64,000 nucleotides of DNA from Uloborus plumipes (lineage: Eukaryota > Arthropoda > Arachnida > Araneae > Uloboridae). Positions 32,909 through 45,396 of the stretch are shown here, in pieces. Location: positions 1-64,000 of the forward strand of contig JAXGGA010002389.1 in assembly GCA_038373865.1 (NCBI GenBank). Reading direction: 5' to 3'. The translations under genes were made by a program, and so were the position numbers. Below the pieces are notes generated by a model. It was not told the origin of the DNA. It worked only from the letters and a program-made list of their open reading frames with translations, and did not search any database. Positions within the stretch are counted from its first letter, which is position 1, and each line of letters starts with the position of its first letter.

Positions 32909-34598
32909 GGGTGAGTTCTGGTAAGTGCGTACCCTTTTTTTCAAAGTTCATGTTCTCAAGGATGCTGCTCTGTTGAAAAATCTTGTACACTCAAAACTTT
33001 TTTTTAGTTTTCTTTCCAGATCCTTTACTAAGATTTTCAAGCATATAATATGTCAAATAAACCATAAGTATAGGTATTGTGACCTGGTTTATGACACCTA
33101 TTCTAAGGTACGCACTTTCCCTACCTAGCGGGGTAAGAGCGTCCATCTTAAATTATGTGAATATGAGCAGGAAAAAACTGCTGGCACATATTAAATATGT
33201 TAGGTAGTTGCCTTGGAATAATACCTAATACTAGAGATCAGCACTTGCTTGCATGGATGAAACGCAATCAGTGATATCCCACGTGTCTTGCGAACAACTG
33301 TAATTTGAAGATTGAGAGAGTTGCGTCTGTGATTCTTCCTCTGTCCTTTTAATAAGACCAAGTGAGCAAATGTAAGTTGTTTCCATTTAGTAAACATCAC
33401 TTATAGTCTACATAGTTTATTTTGGTTTAATACATTAATCAGTCTGTGTTTAAGCCAGGGTTCGCACTTACCCCTTCTTAAATGTAAGATGAGACATGCC
33501 AATAGCGTTGTTCTAAATGCATACCCCTGCGATTTTCTTTCATTCTATTTGTATAGTAGATCATTAGGTGGTGACCTGAGTGAATAATTCGTTTTTTTTT
33601 TATTTTTTTTTTTTGAATAAATACGGTTTAAAAAATTTTTTTATTAGAATCAGCAGCAGTAAGAAAAAACACAAAATAAAGAACAAAAAAAGAAAATAAT
33701 TGATCATGATATGATACTTGTACTTTTTTTTCTTGTACATTGAAATAGTTTTTCACAAGGTGTTCTTAATTTTTTTAAATATAATTTATTCATTACTCCA
33801 CCTTCGTTTTTTGAATCAGTTGGTTCCTTACTGAGGGTTTCACTTAATTTCATTGCTTCATTTGTCATTCTGGTTTAAATTAAGTATAGCTTATGATCGC
33901 TATTTTCAACGAAAAAATTACTAACTGATATCTAAAAGCCAATATATTTCAGAGGTAATGAATAAAATTGAAATCTTATGCCGCATTCAATGTAAATATA
34001 AATACTTGATGGAAATGACGTCGGATTTATATTTGGCTTATAAAAGAGTTACAGGCAAAATTAAAGATGAATTACGAGAGCCGGATTTTCTAAGTAATGG
34101 TACACACTTGCCTCATCATAATGGTACGCATAAAAGTACGTATTATAGTACCCATATGCCTCATGATAGTGGTACGCACTTGCCCCATCATAATGGTACG
34201 CACTTACCCCCACCTTACTTTATAGAAAGGGAAAGTGCGTACCGTCATATAAACAAATTTTAGTTTGAGTATTTGATAAAAATACCCCAGGTATGTTATT
34301 AGTAGCTATTACTCAAAAGAAACAACTTGCATTTCTTGATTTCAATTGCTTGGTATGACTACAAGAGAAACTGAAACAAAACCTCCTGAATCTTTACTTT
34401 AGAGTTTTTTTGAAGACATTTAAGTTGTCTCTGATTGTGTTTCGTCTATTGAATCCAGGATTGAATTCTACTTATTGAAATTATCATTAGACAGTTATCT
34501 AACATAGTCGATGTGTTGCAGAAGCCATTTCAGGACAGTGTTCATATAATTCCCAGTGGACGCACTTACCCCGTGGACGCACTTACCAGAACTCACCC
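32909..34598 (-). mobile_element. GTAAGTGCG family element, copy 2, nested in the pogo-like element
   Basis: It has the same TIRs as 1111-2794 and TA on both sides (32907-32908, 34599-34600). The interior is co-linear with copy 1 when inverted. Copy 2 has an extra ~17 bp (CGCACTTACCCCGTGGA) duplicating the terminal iteron just inside its right end. No transposase. Confidence 0.9.
34097..34214 (-). repeat. 24-bp iteron array of copy 2
   Basis: TAATGGTACGCACTTGCCYC-like units repeat about five times. The plus-strand ORF across it (33958-34263) shows the repeat as NGTHLPHH-like octapeptides and is not evidence of coding. Confidence 0.75.
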
Positions 34599-34894
34599 TA
34601 CTTAAAACTAAATATGCTTGGGTGCATTTTATACCATTTATGTATCCGTGTTTACTTGTGCCCCAGGCATGTTTACAACTGCCCCTCCACTGGGGCAGAT
34701 GTGAACAAAATTTAACATATTTTGGACTTATTTTTTTGGGTGGAATTCAATGTTGAAGAAGAAAGGTAACTGCATGAAAGTATTAGTAAATGTTTGATTT
34801 ATCATGTACAGCACTTGTTTCTTTTATATCTCAAATGAATAATGAAAAAGATACAAAAATGTCATTTTTGTTCACATGTGCCCCCTCTCCCCTA

Positions 34895-35584
34895 CGTTAA
34901 AAAGATATTAACATGAGATATGTAAAAAAAACCAAGCAAACAAAAAGACTCATCTTTTTAGTGAAGAAGAAAAAAAAATCTAGATAAATGAATTTACTTA
35001 TATAACCGCATTCGAAGGAGTACTTTTGAAATTTCTATTTTACGATGCTTGAAAGATGTGTTAAATTTTGAGTTTGATACTCACAAATTTGAACAATTTT
35101 GCTGTTTTTTGTAGTGGTATTAAAAAGTTGAAGGAAATATTTTATTGTTAATAAATTACGTTCGCAATAACTATAATAAAAATAAATACTGCAGAAAAAA
35201 CTCTTAATTTGTACAATTATTTCTATAATAATACTTTTATTTTTCAAATGCAGTTTCAAAGTAAATAGGAATATTAAAATAAAATAGCAATAGTAATTTT
35301 TTCAGTGAGAAACTAGGAAAAGCATTTTTATAATAGTTTTGAAAATTTTCTGAGGGGGTTTGAACCTTAAAAACCCACCCTAATACAGCCCTGCGTCTGT
35401 TGGTAATGTTTATTATTCAGATGTCAGGCCTACTGTATAGTAAAGTTCAATCTGGATAAACGCCTCTGTTTCATGTTATAGCCAATACAAAAAAAAAACA
35501 ATGGTTTTTTTAATGGGTCACCCTGTTTCCTGCCTCGTTTCTAGGTCTAAGGTTCGGCCAGTTTGGTTCTTTGCAGTCAATTCT
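34895..35584. other. AT-rich spacer, no gene seen
   Basis: Nothing recognised. Confidence 0.5.
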
Positions 35585-35903
35585 CAGTGGGGTCCAACCT
35601 TTTTCTTGTTCTTAGTCCGCGACTCATTTTACGAAAAATAACCTCGCAAGCCAGAGCACAAACAAAATTCTAAAATATTTTGTTCTTTTCCGAACAGTAA
35701 GTGGAAATATGGGACATGAAAGAAAATTACAAATTAATAACTGTTGTTATGACTAAGTGATGCTAATTTCAATAAATGCATGTTTTTCAGAAATAAAAAT
35801 GTTTTCTAAATGCTTGTTCTTAAATGTAAGACAGTGTCACTTCTCGTGCTCTTCAATTTGCAACATTGAACAGAGCAACGGGCTGTCAACTCCAGGCCCC
35901 ACT
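35585..35903. mobile_element. possible hAT non-autonomous element
   Basis: CAGTGGGGTCCAACCTTTTT at the left and GGCCCCACTA at the right are compatible with hAT termini, and the internal TCCGCGACTCATTTT fits common hAT ends. The flanking octamers do not match, so no duplication is visible. Confidence 0.35.
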
Positions 35904-36117
35904 AAACTGTTAAACCAGTAACACTTATTTCATATTGATGAGAACATAACACGGTCAGAAATGCAGCCTCTGGATGCAATAACCGGAATGCAGGTTCATT
36001 ACTTGTAATGCTGGATATTTTTAAAATGCTGTATAAAATAATCTTATTGGGAGCACAAAGGCAAAATACCACTACTGCTATTTTTTTTTTTTTTGTCAAC
36101 AAGAGATACCATCCAGA

Positions 36118-36370
36118 ATAAACAGGTCTACTTTTACGCATACCAATGTCGACTTTCAAGCATCTGATCAGTGTTCTTTCAATTAGCTACCGGCTGCAAA
36201 TTATGTCAAATATACAGTTTTAGAATCTAAAGCTGATTTTGTCAAAGTAAATCTCTTATCTGACGTAAAAAAAAATCAATAAATAAAAGGACGAATATAG
36301 TGACACCTTTCATACAATGTTGCTAATATATCTGTATTTTTGCAAATAAAATTCTATAATTGTTTGAAAA
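36118..36370 (+). mobile_element. diverged partial copy of the AGCCTACTTTCCCG family
   Basis: TCTACTTTTACGCATACCAA, GCATCTGATCAGTGTTCTTTC, AATTATGTCAAATATAC and AATTCTATAATTGTTTGAA parallel the first 250 bp of 15865-17925 in order. It is clearly older, and its right part is absent. Confidence 0.6.
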
Positions 36371-36564
36371 AATACAGCCTTTACAGTATGTTTAAAAACA
36401 ATGCACTCCAATCTTCATTTAATTTTCCATTGCTCAAATTAGAATAAATGAATTTAAGCTTTAGAACAAAAATAAAAACAAATATTCTCACCAATCGTTA
36501 TTTTGCCATAGAAACCAGGGCTGTGGAGTTGTATCCAGATGGATTTTGGAAAAAAAAGGGAGTC

Positions 36565-37560
36565 AGTGTCGCACTGCAAAACATAAGTTGTTGTTTTTAC
36601 AATACAATATTGAAAACAGAGGTTTCAGTTCAAAACTGCAAAAGCGCAGCAATAAACTGTAAAACTAGCTAACTTTTCAGTTTATTACTGTAAAAATAGC
36701 AATTTTATAGTTTATTACTGTAAAAATAGCAATTTCATAGTTTATTACTGCAAAATTAACAATTTTGCAGCTTATTACCAAAAATTAGTTGTATTATGTT
36801 ATAAAAACAACAGTGTAATACTAGCAGCAGAGGTTCCAGTTTAAACCGGTACAATACACAGTAACAAACTAAACTAGTAATTTTATAGATTATTACTGTA
36901 AAATTAACCATTTTGCAGCTTATTACCATAAAATTAGCTGTAATATACTATAAAAAAACAGTAATACTGGCAGCAGAGGTTCCAGTTTAAAACGGTACAA
37001 TACACAGTAACAAACTAAACTAGTAATTTTATAGATTATTACTGTAAAATTAACCATTTTGCAGCTTATTACCATAAAATTAGCTGTAATATACTATAAA
37101 AAAACAGTAATACTGGCAGCAGAGGTTCCAGTTTAAAACGGTAAAATACACAGTAACAAACTGTAAACTAGTAATTTTATAGATTATTACTGTAAAATTA
37201 ACCATTTTGCAGCTTATTACCATAAAATTAGCTGTAGTATACTATAAAAACAACAGTGCAATACTGGCAGCAGAGGTTCCAGTTTAAAACGGTAAAATAC
37301 ACAGTAACAAACTGTAAACTAGTAATTTTATAGATTATTACTGTAAAATTAACCATTTTGCAGCTTATTACCATAAAATTAGCTGTATTATACTATAAAA
37401 ACAACAGTGCAATACTGGCAGCAGAGGTTCCAGTTTAAAACGGTAAAATACACAGTAACAAACTGTAAACTAGCAAGTTTACAGTTTATTTTTTTGAACT
37501 AACAATTTTAGTTTACTACTGTAAAATTAGTAGTTTTACAGTTACCACAAACTACGCAGT
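36565..37560 (+). repeat. 146-151-bp tandem repeat element rich in ACTGTAAAA
   Basis: GCAGCAGAGGTTCCAGTTT recurs at 36824, 36970, 37116, 37267 and 37418, giving two 146-bp then two 151-bp periods, so five units in near-identical form. Flanks carry degenerate short TTTACAGT/ACTGTAAAA inverted motifs as at 19316-19750. The outer edges CACTGCAAAA and TTTTACAGT suggest a MITE that expanded internally. Confidence 0.85.
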
Positions 37561-40184
37561 CTTGGTATAACATTTGAGCTTTGCGCTCATTATATTTTGA
37601 TTCAGACATATTTGTCTCCCACTGGTGTCTACGAAATATTGTATTTCAAAATTAATAACTGTTTTTCATTTGTGAAACCCAAAAATTGTAAATATATATT
37701 CAGAAACTACTTTTCGTGTTGCCGTTAATGTTAAAATTTCTTACATTTTTGAAAAAAAAATAGCCTTAAAACAGTTCAATACAAAAAATATGAAAGTGAA
37801 AATCGTTCTGAAAAAGCAGCTGTTCTCAAAAAGAAATTACCAAAAGAGATGCTAAAGTTTACTCACTTTTCTGTAAGATATTTTTTCACTAAACTTTTAA
37901 TAATCCGTACTAATCAACGCATTGACTTCACCAGAAAATTGAAATGCACACCTAATGAAAAATTTCCACTGAAAACTAGTTTTTTTAAAGTTAACTTTTA
38001 TCCGTATCCCTTAACTTTAAGAGACTTGGTTCTTCTGAGAATTGTAAAAATCAATAAAAAGATCGATTTTTCAGTTTTTTTGCTTAACTGTTCTTTGACA
38101 CCTCTAGTATAACACTGAAAACTTTTGAAACAATCTGATGAATATTGTTAGAGTAAAAAACAGTTAACTCTGTTTTCTATTAGTTTCGCTTTCTCTAAAC
38201 ATTATTTTATTAATTAATTTTTACTCACAAAATTGCATTTTCACGGAACAAAACTTTTATGGGTTGATAATATCTGAATCGCAGAATTAATTTTATGTTT
38301 TACTGCTTGCAAAGACGGTTGAATAATTTGAACGAAGAAGCTGCAGAATCCATGATCTTATTTGCTTTCTTCTATCGTCCATGTATGTTTTTTTTATTTA
38401 TTTTTAATTTTCAAAAAATAATTTACCAGTAGCAAAACCCATCGCAAAGGTTATACAGCACACTATTGTGTGTGAATGGTAAGTTTTTGCTGACAAAATA
38501 TTGCGAAAGAGAAAGAGAAGGAGTTTCAATATCCTTAACTATAAAAAAATTGATTAAATATATTCCGGTTTTTGTGCGAAAACTATATTTTTACTAATAA
38601 TTTTCCCATTAAAAACATAAAATAAGAGAGAATCTGTAAAGGCGAAAGCTTTGTCTAAAGGTTGGGGAATGTGGAACAAAGAGAAATAATTATGACATTT
38701 ACTTTTTTTTAATGAGCAAATTCGAAATTGGTTTTGAAAACGACAGTAGGCAAAAAAATATTTTGTGCGAAATCTTTTATTGAATTATTACTTTTCATTT
38801 TTTGCTGCAATTTTTTACAAAAATAAAGTTAAAAACTTTCTTTTTAAACATTTATGAGGCGAAGAAAAAAAAAAGACTTTTTTGAAAGAAAGTATTTGAT
38901 ATTTATTTATTTTTTCATAAAATTATAGAATACATGAGTGAAAAATAAAAAAATACATGAATTAGTAATAAATTAATATATGAGAAAAAAATAACAAGTA
39001 AGTGAAATAACGATTGAATAAAAGAATAAGTGAATAAGGGAATAAATAAGGGTAAATAAAAATTGAGGAACATAAATGAATGAAATGTAAAATGAATACA
39101 TAAGTAATCTAATGAATAAATGAATAAGTGAGCTGAATGAGCTGGTTACGTGGTCCTGGGTGAATTTGAAAAATTGTACAAACGTTTGAAAGTAAAATAT
39201 TCTCAAAATTAGCCAAATAAGTACATACTATTCTTATCATTTTCTTTCAATTTAATAAGACATTAAGTAGCATTTTCCATTTCTGTATTAATTTTATTAC
39301 TCCTGATTAAGTGTTTATTACCGATTATTTTTCTAAAACGATAATTTTGGTCTTAGATGATGTTCAGTGCAGTTTGATCTGAAATTGTTTCTGATGATTT
39401 TGCTGTATTTTAATAATGTATTCAGTAGAACTTATCCCCACCTCGTTCTACCGAAACTCTTCGTTAACCGAAGTTTCTTTAAAAAAAAAAAAACACTTTC
39501 TATTATCATCCAAAACTTTATTTTGACAAACATGCAATTTTAAAGTTTTTTTTCCCGGCATTCATTTTGTATGCACGCGCGTTAGTTATGTAAGTACGTT
39601 ATGTTAGAGCTGCACAGTAAAGAATAGCCAATTCAAACCATATATTAAGCTTCCATTTAAAACATTGCAATTTTTGTTTCAGAAACAAATTTATCTTCAT
39701 TCGTTATTTTAATTTATTTCACAATTAAAATAATCACAATAACTGGTCAAATCGACTCCCTGCGGGACCATGAAAATATGTTTAGTTAAAAGTGTATGTA
39801 CTTACCGAGGCTCGCTAACTTCAACCATTGTAGTGTTTTATGTATTGCTTTCTTTCTAGTGCTTATCATCAACGTTAACAAAACAATTTCATTAAATGAT
39901 TTTTCCTTTCTTTCTAACTTTTTTTATTTGAAAAGAACACAGCAAAATAAGTAATACAATTTTAAATACCATATTAGAAACAATCCATATTTTTTGGAAA
40001 GATAATTCCTCGCAGAAAAGGTTAATGTGAAAGAATGTCGGTAATAAAAAGTGGATCAAGGATCGATTGGATGTCGCTATATAGAGGTTTCTGTTAATGG
40101 GTGTCAAGTTAGAGATGTTAGTACCTATAGAAGTTAACATTGGGCCAATCATTGGAAAAATAAATAAATTATACACCAACGTAG
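37561..40184. other. AT-rich intergenic DNA with a cryptic simple repeat
   Basis: The stretch at 38930-39130 is rich in AATGAATAA/GAATAAG motifs like 640-820. Elsewhere only low-complexity short ORFs. No gene seen. Confidence 0.5.
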
Positions 40185-40221
40185 ATAACTCGACAACCAC
40201 TTACAGAGGTTGTCGAGTTAT
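40185..40221. repeat. perfect 14-bp hairpin
   Basis: ATAACTCGACAACC and its inverse GGTTGTCGAGTTAT are separated by nine bases. Neighbouring CTATATAGAGGTTTCTGTTA resembles pogo/mariner-type MITE interiors, but I could not place element ends. Confidence 0.6.
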
Positions 40222-42028
40222 TTACGTGTCGAGTTTCCGGAGTTCCTTTGTACTGATAAATTCTCGATTATACATAGTAATTTTCGGTCACAGTTACTTC
40301 TGGTAATAGATGTTCTACTGTATTAGTCTCTTGATTTTACACTCGATTGAGACATTTTCTTTTTGAAAGACATCTCGGATTACAACTGTTCCGGGTTTAC
40401 TTGACACACAGACAACCATTTGGAGTAGATGTAGTTATAAGGAACGCTTCATGAATAAATGTTAAAACTAGGAAAAACACATAAAAATCGATTATGTGAT
40501 ACCTGTGAGCAATATTTATTATATCGATATACATCGATTCTTTCCACCCATTTTAAGGAAATTGGACTTATTTCCATTTCATTCCTTTCTTCTAAAAAGC
40601 TGACTTTCGTTTTCTTTAGCTGTAGGGATCAAACGCAGTGCCAAAGCGCTTTTGAAATAAAGGAGCCATATGTGATTGGGGAACTCAAATAAATAGGAAA
40701 GTCAAAGCTGAAAAAGAAAATTCCGATCTTCAATTTCCTAAATGCAACATCGAGCTTTCAGTCATTCATTTTCCAGAAACATTTCTGGCAGCAGCTCCCC
40801 CGCCAAATGGAGCATGTTCCTACCGACAAAAAGCATTTTAAATATTCCGCTAAGGCAACAATCACTCTTTTCAACACTTCGCCCGATGTCTTGTAAAGCA
40901 ATTCTGTCAAAAAGAAGTCTTTATGTTTCTTTATGCTTTTTTTCTGCTCGTATTTATTTTTTTTCCTTTTCGGTAAAACATTCGCAAATCAGCATAAAAT
41001 ATTTATGGACTTTTATGAAAATGAGTGTAGAGATGCATTGCTAACATTTTGTGAGATCAAAATGCGTGCTATTTTTGGATATCAGGAATGAAAGACTGAC
41101 TTTAGGCTCCAAATTCATATTGATATTAAAATTTGAAGCTATCGTTTTTTATTAGACATTATAGGACAAATGATTTTCAGAAGATGATTCCCGAAGTTAG
41201 GAGCAAGAACAAAAAACATCTTTGTGCTTAAAAAAAAAAACAAAATCCAGAATTAAAATTAAGAGAAAAGGCACTGAGGGTATTTTCTAAAACAAGTTCT
41301 TACAACTAACTTGTATTCTGACGGATGTACATTTTCAATGAATGTATGTAAGTATGTATGTTAATCACACGCAACTTTATTTTAAATTCTAGAATAAAAA
41401 TGTCATGTTATGCAGGATAGTTTAAACTTTTGTTCAATTTTTAAAATGCCAGAAGAGTAATTAAATTACAGAATAATCTGCACAGAATTCTGTAAATTAC
41501 AGAATAATTATGAGTTTCTACCAAAGTTGCTTTTGCTATGAGAGTTATATCCCCAAATTAACCAGACTTGAAATTTAAAACTTAGTCATTGCTAATTCAA
41601 ATATTACCAAAGCGGAACGCAACAACATGCTTTTACCTTTAAATTCATATACCATAAAATACCATAAATTAAAAACCTTTAAATTCGTGTCAATCAGCGG
41701 AAAAAAATCTGTTGATGTTAATATGATTAGTACAACAAGGGTCTTTTCCTACATGTAAACGAAAGCATGCCTTCAGAAGAAAGCAAAAATACTTTTCACA
41801 TTTTACATAGAGACAATTTAATGCAAATTTGGCTATTTACATAACACCTGATATAAAGTGAACTCTCACGATGACGAACGTATGTTTTTACAGTGCAAGA
41901 AAATAATAAATTACTTATTTGCTAGCAGTCCTCGCAAAACTAGTGTCCAGAGACTGCCGTTCGCCCTCACCAGAGTGTTGAAATAAAAAAAAAAAAAACA
42001 ATTCTTAGTTCATTTTGAGTTGAACATA
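40222..42028. other. AT-rich intergenic DNA
   Basis: A 100-codon plus-strand ORF (40742-41044) has a Ser/Phe-rich translation without recognisable motif. I do not call it a gene. Confidence 0.45.
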
Positions 42029-42542
42029 TCTCTTCTCTACTAATAATAAAGCTGAAGGTTTGTCTTTCTTTCTGTCTGTTACGCGCGTAGCGCCAAAACC
42101 GTTCGGTCGATTTTCATGCCACTTGGTACAAAATTAGTTTGTAGCATGTAGTTTTGCACCTCGAAGCGATTTTTCGAAAATTCCATTTCGTTCTTTTTCT
42201 ATTCGAATTCTTAGCGGAAATTCGATAAAATAGGGAAGAAATATTTCACACACATTTTCAAGTCTTATGTCATTCGAAAGCTTGAAATTTTCTGCATAAA
42301 ATGAAGTTTTTTCGAAGTTTCTACGATCATCAGGAGAGCTATAATAATTGTTTTTAGAATCCCGGAATTCAAGGCTTACCTTCAGTAAAGCAAGCCAAAC
42401 GATTCTAAAATGGTTTTGCTCGAGAATAAAATTTGTTTGAAAAGATAGATGAAATGAATTATTTTATCAACGGAAATCAACTTTTCATGTTGTTACCATG
42501 GTTACGTGTTCATACTTATTTTTGTTTCGTTATTTTTCCAGC

Positions 42543-42626
42543 GTTGCCAGACGTAGTATTTTTGATACTACGGTAGTATTTTTTCGGCCCAAATAAGGAG
42601 CGTAGTATTTTTCTGGCAACCCTGTT
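42543..42626. repeat. 84-bp GTTGCCAGA-bounded inverted segment
   Basis: It starts GTTGCCAGACGTAGTATTTT and ends TAGTATTTTTCTGGCAAC, with a further TCTGGCAACCCTG near 42787. A possible tiny MITE captured by the Helitron. Confidence 0.45.
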
Positions 42627-43171
42627 TCCAATATACTAATGACTTAAAAGATTTGGCGGATTTTTTTTTTTTTTTCATTTTCATAGATTTCGCATTTCAG
42701 CAACATTGATTTTCGCAACGTTTGGAAACAGTAGTATTTTGTAATATTTTTTTAAAGGAGGCGTAGTATTTTTTTGTTTCAATTATCTGGCAACCCTGTC
42801 TTTTTCCCGGTGAAAATGCTTTGGGGCCTTACTTGGCGCGTTTTCGAAAAGTCACCAACTGGCGCGTTTTTGCGTGTCTCGCGGAATTAAAAGCTCCGAG
42901 AGAAACTACGAAAAATAGTCAGGGTTACCACGCTTGGCACGCCTATCGGCCCATTTAGCGAGAAAAGGGTATCTAAAGCACAGATTAACCAAATATCGTA
43001 TCAATTGCGTTATTGCATCGTTCTTTTTAAAGTGTTTCATTTCGGAAAATGTGTTGTTTTGTTTTTAAAACTAGGAAAGTAAACTTTCTTCTTCTTTTAA
43101 ACTTTGGTAAGATTTCTGTTGGTTTCTGTGAGCAACAAAATTGTTCTTATTTTCTCTTTTGGCTTTTTTTT

Positions 43172-43556
43172 GTGCATCTCCCCTTGGGGTTGCATTCGAA
43201 TGTTCCAAGGGGGTGTTTTACCCCTTTTATGGAGTAAATCAGTGTTCATTTCAATGCAGACAAAAGCGATATGAATTGGCACGACCACTTGGCAATGTAT
43301 CGCCAAGCTTTTGGTCGCCAAGTATTTCCCGCCAATTTGGCGACATATCGCCAAGTTGGCGATTTTTTTTTTTTTTTTTTAATTTGGACTCAATTTGGCG
43401 CTTCTGGCGATATTTTTTTGCATCGTTTCGTGGCAAACTAGGGATATAAATGTTTGAACTGTTATCTTGCTCACTCCAAGCACTATTTTAGCACTTAAGG
43501 CATCTACTAAGAAATTTACACATATAAATAAGTAGCGTGGGGTCCATACCAGATTT
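43172..43556 (+). mobile_element. right part of an ACTTCCTTTTACG family element inside the Helitron
   Basis: TTGCATTCGAATGTTCCAAG, the CGCCAAGTTGGCG-type dyads and AGTAGCGTGGGGTCCATACC follow the same order as 45707-46140. The left part is missing. Either a nested insertion or captured sequence. Confidence 0.7.
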
Positions 43557-43686
43557 TTATATCATACTTTGAAGGAATTATAGTTGAATTACAACTAAAA
43601 TAGAGCATTTTTTCTGCTATATCAATTATTTTACAAATGAACTTTTAATTGTATACCACGGGCAAAGCCGTGCGGGTACCGCTAGT

Positions 43687-45396
43687 ATTTCATAAAAGTG
43701 AGGAATGCGCGTTCATGCAACATGTAGCAACTCAGGAAACTTTTTTACATAGAAGCGTATGGTGTGGATAATAGCGGAAATCTGAGAACTCTGGGAGAGT
43801 CCCATGGAAAAAAATCTATGAGATTGTTAAAAATGTTTACAGTGTACTAGTGAACTTAGAATGTGGACTGTTAAATTGTTGTACAGTAAAAAGGTTTGTA
43901 CTTGCCTTTTTTTCTTAAAGCTTCCGAGTATGACTGTTTGTCCTCTTTTGGTAAGTTTGGCAATTATTATTTAGTTTTTACATGAAAAAGCATTTAATAC
44001 TTCCCTTCTTAAACTTTTGCACTATCTTTGTGCTACAAATTTTTGAAATTTTAAACGTACCCTGTTAGTGAACAAATGAAAGGAACCAGTTTTTTTCTTA
44101 ATTACGTTAAAATCCATAGGCTTTTGATCATAACTTGCTTCCTTAATGTTTCACTTTGTTATTCCCATGCATATATTTTAAATTATATAAAAAAATAATT
44201 TTGCATCGTTTTTAAGTGCGAAATTAAAACCCAGGGATTTATTTATTCTCTCCTTTTTTTTAATATATATTTTACAAGTCGTGCGAAATACAAGATTTTT
44301 TTTGTTAGGAAATTACTTAACACTGGCTGTGAGTATGTATACAAACATTGCATCAGCGCTATTTAATTAATCGAGCTGCATACATTACTTCATTGGATTT
44401 ACTCGAAATAAAAAGAGAAGAAATTCCGCGTAAAAGGTGACATGTTTAATCCTCGTTCAAGCTAATGTCATTAATCAGGGAACACTTGTGATAAACAAAA
44501 ATCAATTTGAAAGAGAAAAATGAGTTTACTCTCCTAGCGCTGCTTTTCAGAAAGACGAGAGAGAACAGCTGTTGAATAAACAACATGAGTCGTCAGAACA
44601 AATACATTTTGTGAACAAAAAAGGAGATTTGTTGAAATGTGTATTTGCTCAACTTCAAAAATTGTACTGACAATGTTTTCACTGATGCAAAGCATGCAAA
44701 TTTGATCTTTATTTGGTGTTGCATTTAATGAAAATTTCTTTGTTCAAGTGCTTTTGCAGCAAGAACATCAAATTGACGATTTTGTTACAAACGAAAATAA
44801 TTTCCCAGACAAAAAAAAACTTTTACCATTTAATTTAATTTTTATTTACTAGTCGGAAATAATTCTAGAATTGAACAGATGAATTGCTTCATCTTAGAAA
44901 AATCCTGCAGAAAAGAGGGAAGGAAGAGGGAAGGAGTATACAATTGTAAAAACTTTTTGAAAAAGATCTTGCACTTTGAGACACTATTACGAAAATAAAA
45001 GCCTTTTTTAAGTAAAAAATTATAAAAATATCATTGAGTAGAAACTTGATAACGACTAATGAGAGACTTTATTTATTCTGTAAAAAAAACCCAGGATGTT
45101 TCGAAAGTTTAATTACAGCTTGTCTAGCTTACTGAAACTTTTAATTACGAAACTTTGAGTTAGAGTAATGCAGTTAAATATTTTACGCTAATATCTATGT
45201 TTTTGATTTAAAGTTAAATTACATATTCAAATAACTTTAGTAAAATGTTAAAAAGACAATTTAGTGAAACAAGAAGATTAGGATGGCTACGAAGTCTTTC
45301 ATTTTAGCAAAATATGTTGTTATTTTCGCAATAAAATTGTTTCCAATAATATACATAGTATATTAACTAAGAAGTTAGTTTAAAGGTTAAGTTTTT
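43687..45396. other. AT-rich intergenic DNA
   Basis: No gene or repeat boundary recognised. A purine-rich patch (GAGGGAAGGAAGAGGGAAGG) lies near 44917. Confidence 0.5.

Larger units (their letters stand above)
30247..34892 (+). mobile_element. pogo/Tigger-like transposon, interrupted by a second element
   Basis: Left end GGGGAGAGGGGGGCACATGT and right end ACATGTGCCCCCTCTCCCC are inverted and flanked by TA (30245-30246, 34893-34894). Subterminal iterons GGGGCACATGTGAACA occur at the left end (about 30247-30290 and 30609-30665) and right end (about 34655-34715 and 34868-34885). The transposase pseudogene lies inside. Removing the nested 1690-bp element (32909-34598) leaves about 2.95 kb, a normal size for the group. 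Confidence 0.9.
42029..43686 (+). mobile_element. non-autonomous Helitron
   Basis: The 3' end shows the Helitron signature: a GC hairpin (CACGG gcaaag CCGTG) a few bases upstream of CTAGT (ending 43686). The 5' end is placed at A/TCTCTTCTCTACTAATAATA, the TC start typical of the superfamily, followed by TTTGTCTTTCTTTCTGTCTG. The base after CTAGT is A rather than the usual T, so the exact 3' edge may be one base off. No Rep/helicase ORF. The interior includes a GTTGCCAGA...TCTGGCAAC inverted segment (42543-42626) and a piece of the ACTTCCTTTTACG family (43172-43556). Confidence 0.75.

Noticed and set aside
33958..34263. ORF with repeating NGTHLPHH-like octapeptides
   Set aside because: It is the translation of the 24-bp iteron array. 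Copy 1 of the element has no corresponding open frame.
39420..39480. Pogo/Tigger MITE terminus (CAGTAGAACTT... CGTTAACCGAAG)
   Set aside because: Only one weakly matching end was visible and no partner was found.
40742..41044. 100-codon ORF
   Set aside because: Ser/Phe-rich translation, no recognisable domain, AT-rich surroundings and no splice or promoter context.
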